A DNA stretch of 5,022 nucleotides from positions 1-5,022 of the forward strand of contig CAJYOV010000675.1 of NCBI GenBank assembly GCA_913776405.1, read 5' to 3'. This document shows, one piece after another, positions 1-5,022 of the stretch (position 1 is the stretch's first letter; the number at the start of each line of letters is the position of its first letter). The translations under genes were made by a program, and so were the position numbers. The notes beneath the pieces are model-generated. The model had not been told where the DNA came from and did no database searches. It saw only the letters and a list, made by a program, of their open reading frames with translations. Origin of the DNA: Pseudobdellovibrionaceae bacterium. Lineage in GTDB: Bacteria > Bdellovibrionota > Bdellovibrionia > Bdellovibrionales > JAMPXM01.

Positions 1-512
1 CCTTTGAAATAGTCTGCTGCCGCTTGAGTCGACTTCACGAAGTCGCGACGCTCATCCATATAATTATCGATGCGCAAGTTGTAACGCTTGCCTGTGCCTT
101 TGATGAACTGCCAGTACCCGACAGCTGACGCAGATGAATGCGCGGTCGAGCTGAAGCCCGACTCGATCAAGGCGATGTAGATCAGATCTTCAGGAAGACC
201 GTTGTCTTTCAAGATCTTCTTCATGATTGGCATGTAGCGCGTCGAACGCTGGAGGTAGCGTTCCATATGCGGGCGACCGCGGCCCTGGAAATAATCGATC
301 CATTGAAGAACGTTCTTGTTCACTTCAAGTGGAAGCGCTTCCAAATCGGAACCGTTGTCGGCTAAGTCGCCTTCAGTTGGCTGACCGTTCTCGCTCACAG
401 GGCCTGACGCCGTTGCGCCAGAGCCTCCCAACGATTTCGGAAGCGTTGAACAAGCCCCGAGCGTTAGCGCGAGTGTGCTTAAAACAAGTGCGTTGCGAAT
501 TTTTAATAGCAT
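1..512 (-). CDS. mltD: MltD-type membrane-bound lytic murein transglycosylase lipoprotein, N-terminal part (3' end beyond left edge)
   Basis: This open frame runs off the left edge, so only the first 170 residues are present. The protein should cut the beta-1,4 MurNAc-GlcNAc bond of peptidoglycan, leaving 1,6-anhydroMurNAc, while anchored to a membrane by lipid. Residues 1-20 are a lipoprotein signal with K4 and R6, a hydrophobic core and lipobox L18-G19-A20-C21. Ser22 at +2 favours the outer membrane. Residues 22-60 are a Gly/Ser/Ala-rich linker. The SLT (GH23-like) domain starts near residue 65 and shows RSTRY (89-93), NGLPEDL (104-110), ALIESGF (114-120) with predicted catalytic Glu117, AVGYWQF (130-136) and STQAAADY (161-168), in the order typical of MltD. 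LysM repeats, common at MltD C-termini, would lie outside the window. The ATG is supported by the in-frame TAA at 531-533, the lack of any other ATG between them and the signal it begins, but no clear Shine-Dalgarno precedes it. It lies 51 nt after the slt-like gene, on the same strand. Confidence 0.93.
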   Translation of the reverse strand, partial: MLLKIRNALVLSTLALTLGACSTLPKSLGGSGATASGPVSENGQPTEGDLADNGSDLEALPLEVNKNVLQWIDYFQGRGRPHMERYLQRSTRYMPIMKKILKDNGLPEDLIYIALIESGFSSTAHSSASAVGYWQFIKGTGKRYNLRIDNYMDERRDFVKSTQAAADYFK

Positions 513-528
513 TGAATTCAGGCTACAT

Positions 529-550
529 GGTTAGCCCCGAAAGGCCAACC
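529..550 (-). promoter_or_regulatory. Intercistronic hairpin between the slt-like and mltD-like genes
   Basis: On the minus strand GGTTGGCC pairs with GGCTAACC to form an 8-bp stem (seven Watson-Crick pairs and one G-U) with a 6-nt loop. It lies in the 51-nt spacer after the slt-like TAA, and its 3' foot is 16 nt before the mltD-like ATG. The G-U pair becomes an A-C mismatch on the plus strand, so the structure is better as minus-strand RNA. No T run follows it, so it is not a standard rho-independent terminator. It could be an RNA-stability, processing or translation-modulating element, or chance; the role is inferred from position only. Confidence 0.4.
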
Positions 551-563
551 TTCGACGGACTAT

Positions 564-2864
564 TTAATTTTTTGGCCCCTCTTTTACCTGATTGAACGAC
601 CAGATCGGCTCGCTCAATTCAACCCGACCTTTATCGAGCAAACGATAGAGCATGAGATTGCGCAGAATCGCTTTCACATAAAAGCAGGGCTCAGAGTATG
701 GCAACTCATCGATCCACAATTCGTCCTCAGGCTTACTGGACTTTAAGCTCGCAAGATTTTTCAACGTCGGACGCGAGCGAATCCATTTATCGATGCGCCC
801 AGGGCCTGCGTTATAAGCTGCGAGCGCGAGCGGCACGTTACCCTGGTACTTCAAGACCATGCGAGAGAGATAATATGTCCCCATGCGAATGTTGCGCTCG
901 GGCACAAACATATCGTCTGGAAGTTTCAAAGCGCCGATTTTCAGATCTTGTGCGATCTCTCGCGCCGTCGGCGGAATCATCTGCATCAAGCCGTAAGCAT
1001 TCGACGTGCTTGTTGCTTTCACATTGTAAGAGCTCTCTTGTTTGATGAGGCTTCGCACCAAATCGCTGTCAAGATTTCGGGTGCTCGCTTGCGTCGTGAT
1101 GAAGTCCGTAAACTCTTTTGGAAATGAAGCGCTCGTAAACGGTGCGCGCCGAAACTCTGCGTTTTCATCCCAGCCGTCATTCGCAAGACGAGACGCAGTT
1201 ACGTAACCGCCCGCCGCTGCCCAAACGAGGGACCTGACAGCTTTGTCTTCTGCGCGAAGAGCCGGTGGCAGCTCGCGAAGTTCCGCTTGAGCTTCTTCGA
1301 GCCAACCGGCCTTTAGAAGCATCTGCACCTTTTCCCAAGTGAGTCGCTCGTTTGCCGTGACCCAGATTTTACTCTCGACTTTGACTTTCGATTTCGAGTT
1401 GTCCCACTCAAGAGCCCCTTTACCGGATTCTGCGCGAGCGCGAAGGCCGTAATAGCTAAATGGAAATTTGGTCATCAATTCATCCGCCACTTTTGGCGCA
1501 CGATCCGATTTTAGTTTCTGAAGCGAGCGCCACAGCCAGTACTGCGCGGTCAGCTCGTTATTTTCTGCCTGCGGAAGTGCAAGCAGGCGCTCAAAGTCGG
1601 TCACTGCGTCGATGTACTTTGCGCGGCGAAAATTCAGAAGCCCCGACCGTAAAAGCGCTTCTCGCTGTGCCGGTTGACCCGCCGATTTTTCGATTAACTC
1701 GACAAATGCTTTTTCCGCATCCGTCCACTGCTCGGTCGCGATCGCAGAATCTGCTACAAGTTCAAGGGCTCGTGTTCTACGTGCACCGTCGATCGTGCTT
1801 AAGCTTTTCTTTGAAAGCCGAAGTGCATCCGAAAAAGCCGCGCGATTGTACGCTTGTGTGGCCCATGAAACCAGACGGTCCGCATCTGCTTTTTCAACGC
1901 GACTGAGAACTTGTTCGCGCACGTCTTGATACTTCGGGTCTTGGCGATCAACGCTGACTAAAGTTTCAGAGACTCGATCACTCGCCCATTTCGCACGCGT
2001 CCCGCCAGGAAAATCCGTGATCAGCTTCACGGCATCGTCCATCGCAGCGATGAAATCGCCAGACTTCAACGCAAGCGTTACGCGATCTACCAACTCCGTC
2101 TCCACTTGCGAAGCTTCAACTGTCGCAGGGGCTGCCTTTTCAGTTGCCGGGACCGGTCGCTTCGCCGCACCCGAGCCCGCTGGCAAGAGAGAGGCCTCGA
2201 TTGTCGCAAGCCGTGAACGAGTTTCGGCGTCGTCTGCGATCAAAAGGCTACGCTTCATGTAATCGCGAGCGGCCTCATTCTTTTGAAGAATGAAAGCAAT
2301 CTCACCCGCTTCACGCCACAACGATGCATTCGTTTTGTCATCGAAGTACGGTGAAAGTTTTTGAAGACGTTCGACAGATTTCCAAGCACGCGCACGATTA
2401 TTTTTAAGGTCTTGATCGATCAATGCGAAATATCCGCTCGCCGTGGCTTGCCGCAAGCGCGACGCTTGCGGGCCTACGAAAAACCAGTCCTCGTGGGCAT
2501 CGGCGTCGTACAATGATTTCGAGAGCGTGCTCGCATTTGCCATCGAAGGTTTCAGTTTGGCTGCGCATTCAATTTCCGTGACGGCAAGCCAAGCCTGAAG
2601 ACTTTTGGCTTGGCCGCGTGCCGCACGAGCTTTGGTCACACACCCCGCATAATCGCCTTCGAACTGCGCCTGCTTAACCCGCGCCATCTGCGAAAGCGGG
2701 TCCGTCGATTTCGCTGGCACTTTCTCGACACCGTAAGCCCAGCGTGGCGCAGGCCATTCTTCTTGTGACGTGATCGTAATGCTTTCAAGCGCAGCAAGAA
2801 CCGGCTGGTTCGTAAAAAGACTCGCGCCAAATCCGAGAGAAAGAAAAGCGAGTTGCCATTTCAT
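564..2864 (-). CDS. slt: Soluble periplasmic lytic murein transglycosylase (Slt70-like, GH23)
   Basis: This 766-residue exported enzyme should cleave peptidoglycan strands non-hydrolytically in the periplasm. Residues 1-24 form a Sec signal peptide (MKWQ start, hydrophobic core, likely cut after VLA at 22-24). There is no lipobox Cys, so the mature protein is soluble. Residues about 25-225 and 255-570 are helical, Ala/Leu-rich and TPR-like, matching the superhelical region of Slt70. They are separated by an Ala/Pro-rich linker at about 226-252. The C-terminal SLT domain (about 590-700) has IKQESSY with predicted catalytic Glu610, AYGLMQMIPPTA (623-634) and AYNAGPG (683-689). A tail with LPYSEPCFYVKAI follows, as in Slt proteins after the catalytic domain. 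It is longer than E. coli Slt70 (about 645 residues). The start at 2864 is chosen because AGGAGG lies 7 nt upstream and the signal peptide begins there. An in-frame ATG at 2939 would overlap the preceding gene by 64 nt and add a Cys/Arg-rich extension in front of the signal. Confidence 0.95.
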   Translation of the reverse strand: MKWQLAFLSLGFGASLFTNQPVLAALESITITSQEEWPAPRWAYGVEKVPAKSTDPLSQMARVKQAQFEGDYAGCVTKARAARGQAKSLQAWLAVTEIECAAKLKPSMANASTLSKSLYDADAHEDWFFVGPQASRLRQATASGYFALIDQDLKNNRARAWKSVERLQKLSPYFDDKTNASLWREAGEIAFILQKNEAARDYMKRSLLIADDAETRSRLATIEASLLPAGSGAAKRPVPATEKAAPATVEASQVETELVDRVTLALKSGDFIAAMDDAVKLITDFPGGTRAKWASDRVSETLVSVDRQDPKYQDVREQVLSRVEKADADRLVSWATQAYNRAAFSDALRLSKKSLSTIDGARRTRALELVADSAIATEQWTDAEKAFVELIEKSAGQPAQREALLRSGLLNFRRAKYIDAVTDFERLLALPQAENNELTAQYWLWRSLQKLKSDRAPKVADELMTKFPFSYYGLRARAESGKGALEWDNSKSKVKVESKIWVTANERLTWEKVQMLLKAGWLEEAQAELRELPPALRAEDKAVRSLVWAAAGGYVTASRLANDGWDENAEFRRAPFTSASFPKEFTDFITTQASTRNLDSDLVRSLIKQESSYNVKATSTSNAYGLMQMIPPTAREIAQDLKIGALKLPDDMFVPERNIRMGTYYLSRMVLKYQGNVPLALAAYNAGPGRIDKWIRSRPTLKNLASLKSSKPEDELWIDELPYSEPCFYVKAILRNLMLYRLLDKGRVELSEPIWSFNQVKEGPKN

Positions 2865-2871
2865 TTTAAAA

Positions 2872-2877
2872 CCTCCT
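2872..2877 (-). promoter_or_regulatory. Ribosome binding site of the slt-like gene
   Basis: A perfect AGGAGG lies 7 nt before the ATG at 2864. Its first two bases are the last two of the preceding gene's TAG stop (2876-2878), so a ribosome terminating there sits on this site and could re-initiate. It decides the slt-like start in favour of 2864 over 2939. Confidence 0.9.
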
Positions 2878-4609
2878 AGCGAATTTCGTAAACGGACACG
2901 CCCGCAACACGCGACACGTTTCGAAACGAACTTGGCCACTGCGGCTCAACACCAAATTGTGTCGTCTCCGCAGGCCCCCAGAAAATATGCGTAACACCTA
3001 GGTCACGAGCGAGTTTGACCGAATCGCCGCCACCCGCCATCAATTTTTTCAACAAATCCATTTTACCGAAGTAATCGATGCCATGAGACCAGAGATGCCC
3101 TTCGTAGCCTACGGCCCGCAATCGGCCCTCGTACGTAAGCGGGTGCTCATGGGTCGTCGCGCTTGCGAAGATCGCATCTTTCGGCACGTCGAGCAGTGCG
3201 CCCTCGGCGCGCGCCAGATCTTCTTCTCGATAGATCGTAAGGCCCTTCACCGAAGGTGATCCGAGCGAAATCAGAACCGCAGCCGCTCCGGACGTGAACA
3301 GCAAAACTGCAAACACAGATCGAGGCAATCGACCAAGCTGAGGATCCAGCACTTGCCATGCAAGATGACAAAGACCCAAGTAAGGGAAGATTAAGACCTT
3401 GATGTTGTCCCACGCCCAAGGTGCAAGCATGACGTTGAAAAACAAAATGAAAAGCCCAAGATAGAGCGCGAATTCGTAAAGCCGCTTTCGTCGCGTTTCA
3501 CGCGGAAGCGACTTCGACAGCAAAATCGCAGCAAGAACTGCAAACGGCAAAACGAGCCAAGGCCCGAAGTTAAAGAGAAGAAAGCTTGGTGCCTCTTGAA
3601 GTGTTGTGGTCCACCACGGATCGAGATGAATGATTTTTGCTTTCCCGAAGCCATCGCTTGTTCTCAGCAAGAAGATAATCGCAGGCAAATAAGCGTAGAT
3701 CGCCAAACGCGATTTCAAAAGCGAGAAGAGCCCGCGAAGCGAACTTGTTTCGATGATCGCAAGAAGTCCCATCATCAAACTCGTGATCACAAACGCGTGG
3801 GCGTGAAAAAGCGGTAACAGCCCCCACGACCAGCCGAGTGTCGTGCGCTCGCCCGAAGTGAGCGGAGCTTCTTTCGAAAAATGACGTCGAGTCATTTCCA
3901 AAAGAATGAGACTTAGCGGCAGAGCAAACAGGACACCCCGCTGCGTGATGAAGACAGACAGCATCAAGTTCTTCCAGTCGACACCTTGAGTGAAATCCGT
4001 AGGGAGTGGCTGCCCCTGAAGAGCGCCCCACCCGATCAGACCGCCGCTAAAGAAGAACGCACCCATCGCCCACCAGCCGCCGTACCAACGGAGGCAGATG
4101 AGTGAAACGAGAGTCGCAGCAAAGCCAACAGCGAACAGATGCGTTTGCATCGACACGCCCAAGATTTCCCAAAGAGCGTTATACAAATCGGGGCCGAACG
4201 GATAGCGAAGAATTTCAGACGCGAAACTTGGGTTCACCGGTGGAAATGCTAATCCGTTCGCCATCTCGCGAATGTAGTTAATGTGAAGAGGCAAATCGCC
4301 GAAATTGTTCGCGTGCAGAGTTAAGTAGCGACTGTCGACATAGGTAAAGAGCCAAGCGAAATGCCGAAAACCGCAGTAAGCGATGAGCGCCATCAAGACT
4401 GCTTCGATGACGCCGGCTTCGCCTTCATGAAATTGGAATGCTCGAAGACCCGGCGCTCGCGCTAGCAGCGCGCGCGTTCGCCCGCGTGCAAACCAGGTCC
4501 CGAGCAGCAGAGACAAAACAGCGATGAAAGGTGTGAGCGCCCCGTAAGCCCAAGAAAACAGATAAGCAAGGCCCGTCGAAAAGATCGCATGGAACAGCAG
4601 TGTGATCAT
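2876..4609 (-). CDS. Polytopic inner-membrane protein, putative GT-C-type glycosyltransferase
   Basis: This is a 577-residue protein with about 11-12 hydrophobic segments (near 3-20, 23-40, 66-90, 155-173, 177-197, 215-238, 258-285, 302-316, 341-364, 380-395, 403-420 and 431-450). A loop after the third segment carries NNFGDLPLHI (101-110) with Asp105 and His109, then FPPVNPSF (122-129) and RYPFGPDLYNAL (135-146). A WAWDNIKVL stretch (398-406) precedes a late membrane segment. An acidic residue in the first large outer loop, many membrane spans and a soluble C-terminal domain fit GT-C enzymes that use polyprenyl-phosphate sugars. The C-terminal domain (about 455-577) has GRLRAVGYEGHLWSHG (495-510), similar in style to C-terminal domains of such proteins. 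I cannot name the exact family, donor or acceptor; a non-enzymatic membrane role is possible. Its ATG overlaps the upstream TGA (ATGA), and AAGGAG lies 5 nt before it. Confidence 0.85.
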   Translation of the reverse strand: MITLLFHAIFSTGLAYLFSWAYGALTPFIAVLSLLLGTWFARGRTRALLARAPGLRAFQFHEGEAGVIEAVLMALIAYCGFRHFAWLFTYVDSRYLTLHANNFGDLPLHINYIREMANGLAFPPVNPSFASEILRYPFGPDLYNALWEILGVSMQTHLFAVGFAATLVSLICLRWYGGWWAMGAFFFSGGLIGWGALQGQPLPTDFTQGVDWKNLMLSVFITQRGVLFALPLSLILLEMTRRHFSKEAPLTSGERTTLGWSWGLLPLFHAHAFVITSLMMGLLAIIETSSLRGLFSLLKSRLAIYAYLPAIIFLLRTSDGFGKAKIIHLDPWWTTTLQEAPSFLLFNFGPWLVLPFAVLAAILLSKSLPRETRRKRLYEFALYLGLFILFFNVMLAPWAWDNIKVLIFPYLGLCHLAWQVLDPQLGRLPRSVFAVLLFTSGAAAVLISLGSPSVKGLTIYREEDLARAEGALLDVPKDAIFASATTHEHPLTYEGRLRAVGYEGHLWSHGIDYFGKMDLLKKLMAGGGDSVKLARDLGVTHIFWGPAETTQFGVEPQWPSSFRNVSRVAGVSVYEIR

Positions 4610-5022
4610 GGCGACTCCTTCTTAACGTTGCCTTCGCGATTCTCGCCGGTCTTTGGCGCACCCTCAAAAATCGGTGTCGAGCCCGGAACTACCGCACCAA
4701 ACTTCGCTGCAGCTAAGTACGCCTGCCCCTGTTGGTATGAATCTCGAATCTGAAACGGCAGCACGTAGAATCTGCCTTCAAGCCTCGATTCGATCCACGA
4801 TCGATCGACTTCGTCGGAGAGAATCACGTCGGCGTTTTTGATCGTAGCGTCTTCAGCACGACCCCAATTGACATTGGTGAAGGGAATCAACAAATACGGA
4901 AGCGGCCACGAGTCGCGATTGACCGCAGCGATTTTCATCGTGCGATCTTGCGGGAACTTCGCGGCTTGACGATAGAGAAGGTCGACAACCGTTTTAAAAT
5001 CTTGAGTCGACTGAACGTAAAC
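4606..5022 (-). CDS. C-terminal part of a putative Agl23/TIGR03663-like membrane glycosyltransferase protein (5' end beyond right edge)
   Basis: The frame is open to the right edge, leaving 138 residues and the TGA stop. An internal ATG at 4938 is not taken as the start because the reading continues upstream with coherent sequence (VYVQSTQDFKTVVDLLYRQA). The visible part looks like the soluble C-terminal domain of a large membrane protein: a YVQ..D start, then RDSWPLPYLLIPFTNVNW (36-53), an alternating strand-helix pattern with NADVILSDE, and a Tyr-rich RFYVLPFQIRDSY stretch. This recalls C-terminal regions of the TIGR03663 (flippase activity-associated Agl23) proteins, which have a GT-C-like membrane part. 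That match is from memory and moderate, and the membrane part is not visible. The final 18 residues form a charged hydrophilic tail (GAPKTGENREGNVKKESP). The stop overlaps the next gene's start by 4 nt, so the two are probably translated together. Confidence 0.75.
   Translation of the reverse strand, partial: VYVQSTQDFKTVVDLLYRQAAKFPQDRTMKIAAVNRDSWPLPYLLIPFTNVNWGRAEDATIKNADVILSDEVDRSWIESRLEGRFYVLPFQIRDSYQQGQAYLAAAKFGAVVPGSTPIFEGAPKTGENREGNVKKESP
4615..4620 (-). promoter_or_regulatory. Ribosome binding site of the GT-C-like gene, inside the upstream coding end
   Basis: AAGGAG lies 5 nt before the ATG at 4609. It is inside the upstream gene, whose last codons AAG AAG GAG TCG CCA read K-K-E-S-P before the TGA. 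Together with the ATGA overlap this supports translational coupling and the ATG at 4609 as start. Confidence 0.85.

Noticed and set aside
529..550. Hairpin as a rho-independent terminator
   Set aside because: No T tract follows the stem on the minus strand, and on the plus strand the stem has a mismatch and no plus-strand gene would end there.
138..595. Plus-strand open frames of 75 and 122 codons
   Set aside because: Both are antisense to the mltD-like gene, which shows a lipobox and the full order of SLT motifs on the minus strand.
541..600. Possible promoter for the mltD-like gene at the end of the slt-like gene
   Set aside because: An AT-rich TTAAAT-like stretch is present, but no -35-like hexamer lies at a suitable distance, so no promoter can be supported.
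1460..1906. Plus-strand open frame of 148 codons
   Set aside because: It lies wholly antisense to the conserved slt-like gene, has a Ser/Arg/Pro-rich unpatterned translation and no ribosome binding site; it is a codon-bias shadow.
2865..2939. N-terminal extension of the slt-like gene using the ATG at 2939
   Set aside because: It would overlap the preceding gene by 64 nt, add 25 Cys/Arg-rich residues in front of an obvious signal peptide and ignore the perfect AGGAGG 7 nt before the ATG at 2864.
3570..4031. Minus-strand 153-codon frame inside the GT-C-like gene
   Set aside because: It is nested in another frame of a gene with clear membrane-protein character, is rich in Cys/His/Arg/Ser without any domain pattern, and has no credible start signal.
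4425..4667. Minus-strand 80-codon frame spanning the junction of the two membrane genes
   Set aside because: It overlaps the ATGA junction and both real genes in another frame; the translation is Arg/Cys-rich and unpatterned.

Overview
The window holds four genes, all read from the minus strand and packed as one apparent operon. In transcription order (right to left) they are: the 3' end of a membrane glycosyltransferase-like gene (4606-5022, cut by the right edge); a complete polytopic membrane protein with GT-C glycosyltransferase features (2876-4609); a complete exported soluble lytic murein transglycosylase of the Slt type (564-2864); and the 5' part of a lipoprotein lytic transglycosylase of the MltD type (1-512, cut by the left edge). 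Gene spacing is tight: a 4-nt ATGA overlap, then 11 nt, then 51 nt. No gene on the plus strand is credible, and the only gap of note is the 51-nt spacer, which holds an 8-bp hairpin. No promoter, rho-independent terminator, RNA gene, mobile element, CRISPR array or long repeat was recognised.

The organism is a diderm (Gram-negative-type) bacterium. It encodes a periplasmic Slt with a Sec signal peptide and a lipoprotein with a lipobox and Ser at +2, a pattern usual for outer-membrane lipoproteins. Base composition looks close to 50-53 % G+C by eye, with ordinary AGGAGG-type ribosome binding sites. A Bdellovibrio-like or deltaproteobacterial-type lineage would fit the gene content and protein style, but this is a low-confidence impression, not something the sequence proves.

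Functionally, the two downstream genes cleave peptidoglycan glycan strands between MurNAc and GlcNAc to give 1,6-anhydro ends. One would act in the periplasm and the other from a membrane anchor. The two upstream genes look like multi-spanning membrane proteins of the GT-C type, which use lipid-linked sugars on the outer face of the inner membrane. Putting presumed envelope glycan synthesis beside two wall-cutting enzymes is the most interesting aspect of the window. The functional link is inferred only from gene order and translational coupling.
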